A program made the position numbers and the translations under genes. The notes below the pieces were generated by a model. That model did not search any database. It was not told where the DNA came from and saw only the letters and a program-made list of their open reading frames with translations. From contig NZ_JAJEJV010000004.1 of assembly GCF_021390675.1 (NCBI RefSeq), positions 1,364,001-1,428,000 of the forward strand: 64,000 nucleotides of DNA, given 5' to 3'. Source of the DNA: Dyella sp. 2HG41-7 (lineage in GTDB: Bacteria; Pseudomonadota; Gammaproteobacteria; Xanthomonadales; Rhodanobacteraceae). This document shows, one piece after another, positions 24,335 to 33,194 of this stretch (position 1 is its first letter; the number at the start of each line of letters is the position of its first letter).

Positions 24335-25507
24335 ATGAGCAGCGAATTCGACTTCACCTCGTTCCTGAAATTGATGGTCCACAAGAAAGCGTCGGACCTG
24401 TTCATCACGGCCGGTGTGGCGCCGTCGATGAAGGTGCAGGGACGCATCGTGCCCATCACGCAAAGCCCGTTGTCGGCGCAGCAGTCGCGCGACATGGTGA
24501 TCAACGTAATGACGCCCTCGCAGCGCGAGGAGTTCGAAAAGACGCACGAATGCCAGTTCGCGATTTCCGCGCAGGGCGTGGGCCGCTTCCGCGTGTCGTG
24601 CTTCTACCAGCGCAACTGCGTAGGCATGGTGCTGCGCCGGATCGAGTCGAAGATTCCGACCATCGAAGAATTGAGCCTGCCGCCGGTCATCAAGCAATTG
24701 GCGATGACCAAGCGCGGCATCATCATCTTTGTGGGTGCGACCGGTACCGGTAAATCCACCTCGCTGGCGGCGATGGTCGGTTATCGCAATCAGAATTCGA
24801 CCGGCCACATCATCACCATCGAAGACCCGATCGAATACGTGCACAAGCACGAAGGCTGCATCATCACGCAGCGCGAGCTGGGCATCGATACGGACAGTTG
24901 GGAAAACGCGCTGAAAAACACGCTGCGTCAGGCGCCCGACGTGATCCTGATCGGCGAAGTGCGTACGCGCGAGACCATGGAGTACGCGATCAACTTCGCC
25001 GAAACCGGTCACTTGTGCTTGTGCACCTTGCACGCCAACAACGCGAACCAGGCGATCGATCGCATCCTGCACTTCTTCCCGGAAGATCGTCGCCAGCAGT
25101 TGTTTATGGATTTGTCCTTGAACCTCAAGGGAATCGTGGCGCAGCAGCTTATTCCTACGCCCGACGGCAAGGCGCGTCGTGTCGCGATGGAAGTGATGCT
25201 GGGTACGCCGCTGGTGCAGGACTACATCCGCCAGGGCGAGATCCACAAGCTGAAGGAAGTGATGAAGGAATCCACCAACCTGGGCATGATGACCTTCGAC
25301 CAGTCCCTGGTGCAGCTCTATCACGCTGGCGAAATCAGCTACGAAGACGCATTGCGCCACGCGGACAGCTCCAACGAAGTGCGCTTGCGCATCAAGCTGG
25401 CGCAGGGTGGCGATGCACATACCTTGTCGCAAGGTTTAGAAGGTGTGGAGCTCGAAGAGGATCGCTCCAACCAGAACGGCCTCGGCGGCGGATTCTTGCG
25501 GCGCTGA
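24335..25507 (+). CDS. pilU: Type IV pilus retraction ATPase PilU
   Basis: This 390-residue PilT paralogue acts with PilT to increase retraction force. Motifs are Walker A GATGTGKST, Asp box ITIEDPIEY, Walker B DVILIGEVRTRETMEYA and the His box TGHLCLCTLHANNANQ, followed by a long C-terminal tail. Compared with PilT it has a longer C-terminus after the ATPase core and VQDYIRQGEI in place of AIRNLIRE, as expected for PilU. It ends just before a strong bidirectional terminator. Confidence 0.97.
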   Translation: MSSEFDFTSFLKLMVHKKASDLFITAGVAPSMKVQGRIVPITQSPLSAQQSRDMVINVMTPSQREEFEKTHECQFAISAQGVGRFRVSCFYQRNCVGMVLRRIESKIPTIEELSLPPVIKQLAMTKRGIIIFVGATGTGKSTSLAAMVGYRNQNSTGHIITIEDPIEYVHKHEGCIITQRELGIDTDSWENALKNTLRQAPDVILIGEVRTRETMEYAINFAETGHLCLCTLHANNANQAIDRILHFFPEDRRQQLFMDLSLNLKGIVAQQLIPTPDGKARRVAMEVMLGTPLVQDYIRQGEIHKLKEVMKESTNLGMMTFDQSLVQLYHAGEISYEDALRHADSSNEVRLRIKLAQGGDAHTLSQGLEGVELEEDRSNQNGLGGGFLRR

Positions 25508-25526
25508 AACGCGTCGTTTCTGCAAG

Positions 25527-25554
25527 AAAAAAGGAGCCTTGCGGCTCCTTTTTT
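25527..25554. terminator. Bidirectional Rho-independent terminator
   Basis: A 12-bp stem (25527-25538 with 25543-25554) with core GGAGCC-TTGC-GGCTCC is flanked by six A and six T. It gives a U-tract in both directions and so serves both pilU (+) and the convergent lipoprotein gene (-). Confidence 0.93.
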
Positions 25555-25574
25555 GTTGCTTCTCTGGTTACCGA

Positions 25575-27347
25575 TTACTTCAGTTCGGTATGCGTGGTGA
25601 TGACCAGGCCCTTGTCTTCCATCCGCACTCGCGAACCAATGGCCTTGATGTGCGCGGCTTCCGACTCCATCGCCGCAAATTGCGCCTTGGTGCTGGCGAC
25701 GGCTGCGTCGGCGCTCTTCTGGTCGTTCTGCGGATCGGCGCCGCTGGGATTCATCGTGGCGCTCATCGCCGCGGCGTTTTCGGCGCGCTGTTCCAGCATA
25801 TGGATCCAGTTGCCGTACATGTCGCCGTCCAGATGCAAGCGCAGCAGGTCGCCGGCGTCGCCGCCGGGTTGCGTCATGACGTCCGCCAATTTGCTGTCTT
25901 CATTGGCGCCGACGGCGATGCCGACGGATTTGGTGCCCAGCGCCGCCCAACCCGATTCGCCCAGTGCGTTGGTGAGCTGAGCGGGCAACGCCACCGGTTT
26001 GCCGTCGTTGCTGAGCTTGAGGCCGCTGAGCAACGGGCTGGTGACTTGCGCCATCGCCACGAGGCCCGCCGGATTGTTGGTGCCGACGACCACGCGACCA
26101 GCCACTTTCGGCATGCCGCCATTGGGATTGGCGGCGTAGCTATCGATGGCGATATGCAGGCCGAGCAAATCGCCGATCGGCGGCACGGCCGCTTTCTGCA
26201 TGCTGTCGCCGAGGTTGCTGAAGGTCTCGTTGAGATTTTCCAGCAGGGGGCAGGTAAACGGCTTGGCGGCGACGGCGTCGGCCTGCGCGCTCCAGAATGC
26301 GCGCATCTGGACCATCGGCAGCGCCACGCTCATCTCGAACGGTGCGGTGTGATCGGCGCCCAGGCCCGGCAATTCGACTTTCAGTCCGCTGAAGGCGCTG
26401 ACGATGTCGCTGGCCAGCGAGACGTCGAAACGCATGTCGCGATGCTTTTCATCCAGCGTGGTGTAACCCAAGCTCATGTTGGGCATGCGGGCGGCGATGC
26501 GGGACGCTTCGGCCTGGCAGCTCGCCGGAACCTGCAGCAGGTTGGTGACCGGTTCGCCCGTCTTGGCCGATTCGCTTTCGGCGCGCGTTTTCATCAGTGC
26601 TTGAGCGAGCGGATCCTGTCCGCCGAACGCAAGCGGCAGCAGGCGGGTGAAATCAACTTCGCCCACCGCCCATTTTGCGTAGTCCTTGGACTTGGCCAGA
26701 TCGGTCAGGCGATCGGTGTCTTGCAAGCTCTTGCTCGGGCGATCAAGGCCCAAGGCCTGACGCAGAAGAGGCTGCGAAGCGTCTTCCGGCAACACCGCCA
26801 GCACGGCCTGCTTGCCGACGACCGCGATGATGAACTGCAGATGCGATGCCGGCGCCGCGTAACGCTGGTAACTCTGCGTGCCGATGGTTACGGCATCGAA
26901 CTTCTTGCCGTAGTCGTTCTGGAGTTTCGCGACAAAGCTGTTGAACGCGTTGGCATCTGCCAGCTGCATGCGCAATACCGGCGACAGGCCGACGCCGTAG
27001 AGCGCCATGTAACCCTTGGGATCGACGCCGGTTTCCTGGAGCAACTGTTCGGTGGTCTTGCCGTCGAATTCGCTGGCAACTGTGCGCAGGTATTTCGCCA
27101 TGTCCGGATCGTTGGCGGCGACCTGGTCGGCCTGTGCTTTCATCTGCGCCACTTGCGCAGGCATTTCCGCATCCACCTGCGCGAAGATCGCCTGGCGCGT
27201 GTCGCTGTCCAGCACATCGAGATTGGCCATGACATAGGGGGTGTCCGCCGGCACGAAAGCCAGAGGGGCATCCTTGTCCTTGTGCGAGCAGGCGGCCAGC
27301 ATCAAGCCGGACATCGCCAGCGCAAGCACGCGCTTGGTCATACGCAT
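25575..27347 (-). CDS. Large hypothetical lipoprotein
   Basis: This ~590-residue protein has a lipoprotein signal peptide: lipobox L-A-A-C with Cys20 when started at ATG 27347, and Ser at +2, so outer-membrane sorting is likely. GGGG lies 6 bases upstream of that ATG; ATG 27353 and 27341 are in-frame alternatives. The mature protein begins with FVPADTPYVMANLD and has several repeats of a beta-alpha pattern, suggesting two similar halves (LLGLHIAIDSYA, GTKSVGIAVGANED). I do not recognise a characterised family. It converges on pilU across a shared terminator and is separated by ~110 bases from pyrB. Confidence 0.85.
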   Translation of the reverse strand: MRMTKRVLALAMSGLMLAACSHKDKDAPLAFVPADTPYVMANLDVLDSDTRQAIFAQVDAEMPAQVAQMKAQADQVAANDPDMAKYLRTVASEFDGKTTEQLLQETGVDPKGYMALYGVGLSPVLRMQLADANAFNSFVAKLQNDYGKKFDAVTIGTQSYQRYAAPASHLQFIIAVVGKQAVLAVLPEDASQPLLRQALGLDRPSKSLQDTDRLTDLAKSKDYAKWAVGEVDFTRLLPLAFGGQDPLAQALMKTRAESESAKTGEPVTNLLQVPASCQAEASRIAARMPNMSLGYTTLDEKHRDMRFDVSLASDIVSAFSGLKVELPGLGADHTAPFEMSVALPMVQMRAFWSAQADAVAAKPFTCPLLENLNETFSNLGDSMQKAAVPPIGDLLGLHIAIDSYAANPNGGMPKVAGRVVVGTNNPAGLVAMAQVTSPLLSGLKLSNDGKPVALPAQLTNALGESGWAALGTKSVGIAVGANEDSKLADVMTQPGGDAGDLLRLHLDGDMYGNWIHMLEQRAENAAAMSATMNPSGADPQNDQKSADAAVASTKAQFAAMESEAAHIKAIGSRVRMEDKGLVITTHTELK

Positions 27348-27460
27348 ATTCATCCCCAACAGTGTTGTTTTACCGCGACATTATGCCCGTTTTGACGCGT
27401 TGACGGGTTGTATGCGCGGTGTATGTCCCTTCGTTGCGGGGAAAAGGTAGCGATGTCGGA

Positions 27461-28387
27461 TCAGCGCGCCAGCATTTCGTACAGCACGGCCATGCGCACG
27501 AACACGCCGTTGCCCACCTGTTCGAGGATGCGCGACTGCGGTCCGTCGGCCACTTCCGACGCGATTTCGATGCCACGGTTGATCGGTCCGGGATGCATGA
27601 CCATGCAGCCGCGCGCCGCCGTCGCCAAGCGTCGGCTGTCCAAGCCGTATTCGCGAAAATAAGCTGCTTCGTCAGGTAGGTCGATGCTGGCCATGCGCTC
27701 TTTTTGCAGGCGAAGCATGATCGCGACGTCCGCGCCTTCGATCGCTTTGTCGAAGTTGTCATAAAACTTGCACGCCGGAAATTCTTCCTGGTCGGGCATT
27801 AGCGGAGCCGGGCCGCACAGGCGGACTTCCTTGGCGCCAAGCTTGGTGAAGGCGTGCACGTCCGAACGCGCGACGCGCGAATGTTTCACGTCGCCGCAGA
27901 TCACCACCGTCAGCTGGCTGAAGTCCGGCCGATGCTGGCGAACGGTCAGCGCATCGAGCAAACCCTGTGTGGGATGCGCGCGATTGCCGTCGCCCGCGTT
28001 GACCACCGAGACGCCGCTCATCGCGTGACGCACGAGTTCGTCGGGCGTGCCGGAGACTTTGTGGCGCACCACGATGGCGTCCAGATGCATCGCTTCGAGC
28101 GTGTGCAAGGTGTCGAACAACTCTTCGCCTTTGGCGGTGGACGAGAAGCCGATATCGAAGTTGATCACGTCCGCGCCTAAGCGACGCGCGGCCAGTTCGA
28201 ACGAGGTGCGCGTGCGCGTGGACGGTTCGAAAAACAGATTGAGAATCGTGCGCCCGTTGAGCAGATCCAGTTTGCGCGTGCCGTGCGCACACGCGTCGCG
28301 CATGATGATGGCGCGGTCGAGCAGCCGTTCGATGCAATCGCGCGAGAGGTTTTCCAGCGTGGTGAGGTGGCGCAGGCGTGGGATCAT
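27461..28387 (-). CDS. pyrB: Aspartate carbamoyltransferase catalytic subunit
   Basis: This 308-residue enzyme joins carbamoyl phosphate and aspartate, the first committed step of pyrimidine synthesis. Carbamoyl-phosphate binding is shown by FFEPSTRTRTSFELAARRLG, and HPTQGLLDALT and MLRLQKERM are present. ATG 28387 starts the normal N-terminus (MIPRLRHLTTLENLS); the frame extends upstream into ruvX but those residues are not conserved. It is the last gene of gshB-tonB-algH-ruvX-pyrB. Pseudomonas has pyrR between ruvX and pyrB and an inactive pyrC' after pyrB; neither is present here. Confidence 0.96.
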   Translation of the reverse strand: MIPRLRHLTTLENLSRDCIERLLDRAIIMRDACAHGTRKLDLLNGRTILNLFFEPSTRTRTSFELAARRLGADVINFDIGFSSTAKGEELFDTLHTLEAMHLDAIVVRHKVSGTPDELVRHAMSGVSVVNAGDGNRAHPTQGLLDALTVRQHRPDFSQLTVVICGDVKHSRVARSDVHAFTKLGAKEVRLCGPAPLMPDQEEFPACKFYDNFDKAIEGADVAIMLRLQKERMASIDLPDEAAYFREYGLDSRRLATAARGCMVMHPGPINRGIEIASEVADGPQSRILEQVGNGVFVRMAVLYEMLAR

Positions 28388-28430
28388 GGTGACCGTGTGA
28401 GTGTTTTTGTTGTTGGCGTAAAAGGCGGAA

Positions 28431-28862
28431 TCATGCTGCGTTGGCTCCATCCTGCAGCCAACGTTCGAGAATCACGGCAGCAGCTTCGGCATCGATCTGC
28501 GCGGCGTCGCTGCGGCGTTTCAATCCTGCGGCGCGCGCTTCGGCAAAGCGCTGCGCGGCTTCGCGCGAACTGTGACGTTCGTCGACGAAGGTGACCGGAA
28601 GGCGATAGCGTTCGTGCAAGCGGTCGGCAAAGCGGCGCGCGCGTTGGCTGGCGGCTTGTTCTTCGCCTTCGAGCGTGAGCGGCAAACCGACGACGAGCGT
28701 ATCCGGCAGCCATTCCCCGCGCAGCGTATCCAGCGCGGCCCAATCGGGCGCGTCGTTGCGCATGGGGATGGTGGTGATGGCGCGTGCGCTGCTAGTGACA
28801 CGATTGCCGACCGCGACGCCGATAAGCTTGCTGCCGACGTCGAAGCCGAGCACGCAGCTCAT
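28431..28862 (-). CDS. ruvX: RuvX/YqgF Holliday-junction-resolvase-fold protein (rRNA processing)
   Basis: This 143-residue protein has the RNase H-like fold of the YqgF family: GFDVGSKLIGVAVG with the first catalytic Asp, LVVGLPLTLEG, TFVDERHSS with the second acidic residue, and DAAQIDAEAAAVILERWL at the end. In E. coli YqgF contributes to 16S rRNA 5'-end processing; junction resolution is not established in vivo. Its start overlaps the algH stop (ATGA, 28859-28862), so the two are coupled. Confidence 0.94.
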   Translation of the reverse strand: MSCVLGFDVGSKLIGVAVGNRVTSSARAITTIPMRNDAPDWAALDTLRGEWLPDTLVVGLPLTLEGEEQAASQRARRFADRLHERYRLPVTFVDERHSSREAAQRFAEARAAGLKRRSDAAQIDAEAAAVILERWLQDGANAA

Positions 28863-29428
28863 GCGTGGCCCGCGTAGCCAGGAAGTTGCAACGGGTCGAT
28901 GCCGACCAGGCCGGCCGCGGCGCTCCAGCGCTCCTCCAGCGGTGTGTGGAACACCACGCGCTCGCTGGCATCGGCGGTGAGCCAAGTGTTGTCTTTCAAT
29001 TCCTGCTCGAGCTGGCCTGCGCTCCAGCCCGAATAACCCAGCGCCATCAGCGCCAGACGCGGGCCTTCGCCAGCGGCCATGGCGACCAGGATGTCGCGTG
29101 ACGTGGTGACCGACCAGTCGCCGTTGATGCGATAGCTCGATTCCCAATGCCCGTGTTCGCGATGCAGAACGAAACCGCGTTCCTGCTGCACCGGACCGCC
29201 GATCAACACCGGCGCATCGGCCAGTTCGGGATCATTGCAGTTGAGTTTCATCTGCGCGAGCACGTCGCCGAAGCGATATTCGGAAAGCTGATTGACCAGC
29301 AGGCCGACCGCGCCGTCTTCGTCGTGCTGACAGACAAACGCCACGCCGCGCGAAAACGGGGGCTCGGCCAAGCTGGGCATGGCGATCAGGAATTGGCCGG
29401 CAAGGGACTGGGGCGTCTTCATCTGCAT
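28859..29428 (-). CDS. algH: YqgE/AlgH family protein
   Basis: This 189-residue cytosolic protein has the UPF0301 signature: LAGQFLIAMPSLAEPPFSRG, VCQHDEDGAVGLLVN, VLIGGPVQQERGFVLH and LALMALGYSGWSAGQLEQE. AlgH was named for an effect on alginate in Pseudomonas; the molecular activity is unknown. The gene is coupled to ruvX (ATGA overlap) and lies 119 bases below the tonB gene. ATG 29422 is an alternative start two codons in. Confidence 0.93.
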   Translation of the reverse strand: MQMKTPQSLAGQFLIAMPSLAEPPFSRGVAFVCQHDEDGAVGLLVNQLSEYRFGDVLAQMKLNCNDPELADAPVLIGGPVQQERGFVLHREHGHWESSYRINGDWSVTTSRDILVAMAAGEGPRLALMALGYSGWSAGQLEQELKDNTWLTADASERVVFHTPLEERWSAAAGLVGIDPLQLPGYAGHA

Positions 29429-29547
29429 GGGGCCATTGTAAGCGCTGCGCGGTGTCGCGTCTGCGGCAAAAAACGGGCGTTCAGTATCGCGCGCGACGCT
29501 GTTACGACAGCGTTACGACTGCTGGTAATGCGCGCGCTGCTGCGCTT

Positions 29548-30414
29548 TCAGCGTGTTTTGAGCACGTCGCCCGGTTGGAACTGCCACGTGCGGGAGATGT
29601 ACAGGATATCCACTTTTTCTTTGCTGTCCGGCGGCAGCGGCGGAAACGGCGCGCAAAGTTTCACGATGTTGATGGCGGCTTTGTCGAGCACGTCGTGCCC
29701 CGAACTTTGGGTAACGTCGATGCTGTAAACGCTGCCATCACGATTCAGACCGACGGTAAGAATCACGTCGCCATGCACCTGCTGTTCGCGCGCCTGTTCG
29801 GGGTAATTCAAGTTGCCGACGCGCTCGATGCGATTGACCCAGCCGTGCATGTAGGCGGCGTAGGCGTACTCCTTGGTGCTCGCCGAGATGAACTTCTTGT
29901 GCGGTCGTTTGGCGTAGGCTTGGCTTTGCTTGCTCACTTCGGCGGCGAGTTGCGCGGCTTGTTGTTCGATGCGCGCTTCGCTGTCGCTGGCGGTGTCCGG
30001 GGTGTCGCGCGCGTCTTTGGCGGTATCGCTGCGCACGGCGAAACTGGATTGCCCGGACGTGGTGAGCATGCGTTGGTCGGTCGCCTGTTGCGGCGTGGGC
30101 GTCGCAGCCGCGACCACTTGCGGCGCCGTACCCTGGGTTGGCAGAGGCAACAATCCCGAGAACGGCTGCGAGGGCCGACTGGCCTTGTCGCTGTCGCCAC
30201 CGCCACGGTTGTTGGCTTGCCCCAAAAAGTCGGCCTTGTCCGGCGATTCGTTGTTGGCGACATTCACCAGGGTGACGTCGAGCGTCGGCAGCGCCGGACG
30301 CGTGGCCACATAGCCGATGCCGATGCCGAACAGCAGCAAGCCGTGGACCAGCAGCGAAAAAATAAAGGTAGCCCCGATCTTGTTGTCGCCGGGGCGTTGG
30401 GCAACGGCATTCAC
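29548..30414 (-). CDS. TonB-family energy transducer (TonB3-like by synteny)
   Basis: This 288-residue protein has a short cytoplasmic tail, one N-terminal transmembrane helix (~13-37), a long Ala/Gln/Pro periplasmic spacer and a C-terminal TonB domain at ~195-285 (NLNYPEQAREQQVHGDVILT, then LNRDGSVYSIDVTQSSG). The start is GTG 30414, overlapping the gshB stop as GTGA. No exbB/exbD is present nearby. In Pseudomonas aeruginosa the gene at this position between gshB and algH is tonB3, reported to be needed for twitching motility; the neighbouring pil-chp cluster supports the same link here. That function is inferred from position. Confidence 0.88.
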   Translation of the reverse strand: MNAVAQRPGDNKIGATFIFSLLVHGLLLFGIGIGYVATRPALPTLDVTLVNVANNESPDKADFLGQANNRGGGDSDKASRPSQPFSGLLPLPTQGTAPQVVAAATPTPQQATDQRMLTTSGQSSFAVRSDTAKDARDTPDTASDSEARIEQQAAQLAAEVSKQSQAYAKRPHKKFISASTKEYAYAAYMHGWVNRIERVGNLNYPEQAREQQVHGDVILTVGLNRDGSVYSIDVTQSSGHDVLDKAAINIVKLCAPFPPLPPDSKEKVDILYISRTWQFQPGDVLKTR

Positions 30415-31379
30415 GCTTGGGATGGCCTGCTTTCGATGGCGTCAAACAACATGCCGGCGATATTAAGCCCGAACTGATGGTCCAGTTCGCGGGCGCAGGT
30501 CGGCGATGTGACGTTGATCTCGGTCAGGTAGTCGCCGATCACGTCCAACCCGACAAAGCGCAGGCCGCGACGGCGCAGCTCGGGGCCAATTTCGGCGGCG
30601 ATCCAACGATCGCGGTCGCTCAACGGCACGCCTTCGCCGCGTCCGCCCGCCGCGAGATTGCCGCGAAATTCGTCGCCTTGGGGAATGCGCGCAAGCGCGT
30701 ACGGTACCGGTTCGCCGTCGATCATCAGTATGCGTTTGTCGCCGGCGCTGATTTGCGGGATGAATTTCTGCGCCATGGCGAAGTGACGCCCTTCGCCGTG
30801 CGGACCGCCGGCGATCAGCGTTTCCAGCATCGAGTTGAGGTTCTTGTCGCCCGATTGGACGCGAAAGATGCCCCGGCCGCCCATGCCGTCCAGCGGTTTG
30901 AGCACCGCGTCGCCGTGCTCAGCCACGAATCGGCGCAGTTCCGCCGGATCGCGCGCCACCAGGGTGGGCGCCATGCACTGAGGGAAGTGCATGGCGAAGA
31001 TCTTCTCGTTGCAGTCGCGCAGGGCTTGCGGGTCGTTGATGACCTGCACGCCGCCGTGCTGGGCGACGTCCAGCACCATCGTGTCGTAGAGGAATTGGGC
31101 ATCGACCGGGGGATCTTTGCGCATCAGTACAACGTCCAGCTCGCGCAGGTCCGTCCAGCGTGCATCGCCCAGGGTGAACCAGCCGGACGGGTCATCCTTG
31201 ACGGTCAGCGGACGCAGACGCGCCCACGGGGCGCCATCGCGCAGGGCTAGATCGCCCTGTTCCATGTAGTAGAGCCGGTAGTCGCGGCGGGCCGCTTCCA
31301 GCAACAGGGCGAAGGTGGTGTCCTTGGCGATCTTGATACTGCTGATGGGATCCATCAGCACGGCGACCGAACGGGGCAT
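30411..31379 (-). CDS. gshB: Glutathione synthetase
   Basis: This 322-residue ATP-grasp enzyme joins gamma-glutamylcysteine and glycine. Signatures: VLMDPISSIKIAKDTTFALL at the N-terminus, LMRKDPPVD, VLKPLDGMGGRGIFR (ATP-grasp lysine and glycine loop), AQKFIPQI and INVTSPTCARELD at the end. ATG 31379 begins the standard N-terminus (MPRSVAVLMDP); the upstream open frame is not conserved. It is first in the five-gene minus-strand operon and diverges from pilG. Confidence 0.97.
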   Translation of the reverse strand: MPRSVAVLMDPISSIKIAKDTTFALLLEAARRDYRLYYMEQGDLALRDGAPWARLRPLTVKDDPSGWFTLGDARWTDLRELDVVLMRKDPPVDAQFLYDTMVLDVAQHGGVQVINDPQALRDCNEKIFAMHFPQCMAPTLVARDPAELRRFVAEHGDAVLKPLDGMGGRGIFRVQSGDKNLNSMLETLIAGGPHGEGRHFAMAQKFIPQISAGDKRILMIDGEPVPYALARIPQGDEFRGNLAAGGRGEGVPLSDRDRWIAAEIGPELRRRGLRFVGLDVIGDYLTEINVTSPTCARELDHQFGLNIAGMLFDAIESRPSQA

Positions 31380-31722
31380 GGCGATTCTGACGACGGGGTG
31401 GGGTGTGCATGTTCGCCGAGGTCGTCCCCGCCTCACAAGGTAGGGAGGGTGGGACGGAAGAGACAAGCCCTTGTCCGATCGTGGGGCCGGGCGGGACGCC
31501 TCTTCACATTTGTTATCGCGATTTTCGCGTTAAGAGTTGTTGCTGTAACGTTTTTTCCTTGACGGAGGACTATGCTAGGCAGTAAACAGCAACGACGGAT
31601 GTCCCGGCGAAGATCGGGCGCCATTGACGTGTTTACGCAGGATTTTTCATTCGCATTCGGTGCCGGCCGTTCCGCGCGCTGGGTGTTGTACCTGAGCCTG
31701 GGGCAGGCAGCAGGGGGGTTAA
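31380..31722. other. 343-bp divergent promoter region between gshB and pilG
   Basis: No gene is supported. The gshB-proximal half is G-rich. The middle (31505-31580) is AT-richer and holds CGCGATTTTCGCG and TTTTTTCCTTGACGG, the likely place for promoters. A short open frame from 31572 lacks coding features. A strong GGGGGG Shine-Dalgarno at 31712-31718 belongs to pilG. Confidence 0.5.
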
Positions 31723-32127
31723 GTGAACTTGAACATAGGTACGAACGGCCTGGCCGGTCTGAAAGTCATGGTTATCGATGACTCCAAGACTATCCGCCGT
31801 ACGGCGGAAACCTTGCTGAAAAAGGAAGGTTGCGAGGTACTGACCGCTGTCGACGGCTTTGAGGCGTTGGCTAAGATCTCCGACCAAAAGCCGGCGATCA
31901 TTTTTGTGGACATCATGATGCCGCGGCTGGACGGCTATCAAACGTGCGCGCTGATCAAGAACAATCCGCAGTTCCGTTCGACGCCAGTGATCATGCTGAG
32001 CTCGAAGGACGGTTTGTTCGACAAAGCGCGTGGTCGCATCGTCGGTGCCGAACAATATCTCACCAAGCCATTCACGCGCGATGAATTGCTCGGTGCCATC
32101 CATCGACATGTCGCCAGCACGGTTTGA
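31723..32127 (+). CDS. pilG: PilG, type IV pilus response regulator
   Basis: This 134-residue single-domain CheY-like regulator has a GTG start preceded by GGGGGG. Receiver residues are DD in VMVIDDSKTIRR, phospho-Asp in IIFVDIMMPRLDG, Thr/Ser in IMLSSKDG and Lys in YLTKPFTRDE. In Pseudomonas PilG is phosphorylated by ChpA and favours pilus extension and polarity. It is the first gene of pilGHIJ-chpABC, which runs without a break of more than ~110 bases to 43345. Confidence 0.95.
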   Translation: MNLNIGTNGLAGLKVMVIDDSKTIRRTAETLLKKEGCEVLTAVDGFEALAKISDQKPAIIFVDIMMPRLDGYQTCALIKNNPQFRSTPVIMLSSKDGLFDKARGRIVGAEQYLTKPFTRDELLGAIHRHVASTV

Positions 32128-32159
32128 AGCACGTGAAGTACAGCTCTGAAGGGGGAGCC

Positions 32160-32531
32160 GTGGCCAATATTTTAATCATCGACGATTCACCGACCGACGT
32201 GCGCGTGTTCACCACGCTGCTGGAACGGGCCGGTCATCGCGTCGACGCCGTCAACAATGCAGAAGATGGCATCGAGCGGGTGCGCGTGACGCAGCCCGAC
32301 CTTGTCATCATGGACGTCATCATGCCCGGCATGAACGGTTTTCAGGCGACGCGCACGCTGACGCGCGACCCTGCGACCGCGGGCGTTCCGATCGTGATCA
32401 TCACCACCAAGTCGATGGAAACCGATCGTGTGTGGGGTATGCGTCAGGGCGCCAAGGCCTTCATCACCAAACCGGTGAACGAGAAGGAACTGCTGGCATG
32501 CATCGACGAGCTGCTGCCGAACGCGGCGTGA
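32160..32531 (+). CDS. pilH: PilH, type IV pilus response regulator
   Basis: This 123-residue CheY-like regulator starts at GTG 32160 (VANILIIDDSP) with GGGGGA just upstream; the longer frame from 32124 overlaps pilG and reads through that Shine-Dalgarno. The phospho-acceptor Asp is in LVIMDVIMPGMNG, with IIITTKSMETDRVWG and AFITKPVNEKE giving the conserved Thr and Lys. PilH counterbalances PilG in Pseudomonas, promoting retraction or acting as a phosphate sink. Confidence 0.94.
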   Translation: MANILIIDDSPTDVRVFTTLLERAGHRVDAVNNAEDGIERVRVTQPDLVIMDVIMPGMNGFQATRTLTRDPATAGVPIVIITTKSMETDRVWGMRQGAKAFITKPVNEKELLACIDELLPNAA

Positions 32532-32538
32532 GGTGAGC

Positions 32539-33087
32539 ATGAACGCTCCGGTCCTCGCCCAGTCGCCTTTCGAAATTCTGGCTCGCTACGAGCGGCTTTC
32601 GCTTGCGCATGCGTCCGGTACGCAAGAGCGCTTCGAAGCGCCGGGTTTGTGGCGCGGCATCGGTTACCGCGCGGGCAGTCGCCTGTTCGTCAGCGGGATC
32701 GAAGAGATCAACGAATTGCTGGCCGTTCCACCGCTGACCCCCGTGCCCGGCACCAAGCCGTGGCTGCTGGGCGTGGCGAACGTTCGCGGCAATTTGATGC
32801 CGGTTATCGATATGGCGCGTTTTCTGTTTAGCGAACGCACGCAGCACTCCGAGCGCACGCGTCTGCTGGTGGTGCGCCAAGGCAACGGCAACGTGGCGCT
32901 GCTGGTGGACGAAGTGTTCGGACAGCGCACCGTGGACGCCGAACAGCGTCGCGTCGCCGAGCAGGAAGACGATCCGCGCCTGACGCGCTTCGTCGACGAT
33001 CGCGTGGATGTGGACGGGCAGCGCCTGGCGCTGTTCAGCATGGGTAAGTTGGTACGCGCACCTGATTTTCGTCAGGCGGCGGCATGA
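32539..33087 (+). CDS. pilI: PilI, CheW-like adaptor
   Basis: This 182-residue CheW-domain protein (~30-175) couples the receptor PilJ to the kinase ChpA. Visible motifs are VSGIEEINELLAVPPLTPVP, WLLGVANVRGNLMPVIDM and LLVDEVFGQR. ATG 32539 follows GAGGTGAG closely; GTG 32533 is in frame. It is followed by 107 bases before pilJ, a gap with no other convincing gene. Confidence 0.94.
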   Translation: MNAPVLAQSPFEILARYERLSLAHASGTQERFEAPGLWRGIGYRAGSRLFVSGIEEINELLAVPPLTPVPGTKPWLLGVANVRGNLMPVIDMARFLFSERTQHSERTRLLVVRQGNGNVALLVDEVFGQRTVDAEQRRVAEQEDDPRLTRFVDDRVDVDGQRLALFSMGKLVRAPDFRQAAA

Positions 33088-33194
33088 AGGTTGCAGCCGA
33101 GCCAAAGCGGGTGGTGGCCGGCGCAGGGGCGATGCTTCGAATTTTTGGCCTGCACGCGCGGCGTGTGGGTGCGGTAGACGGATGAGGTGAGATC

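Noticed and set aside
23126-25432. 768-codon minus-strand frame opposite pilT and pilU
   Set aside because: It spans two well-defined genes and their gap in antisense, with composition typical of a shadow frame.
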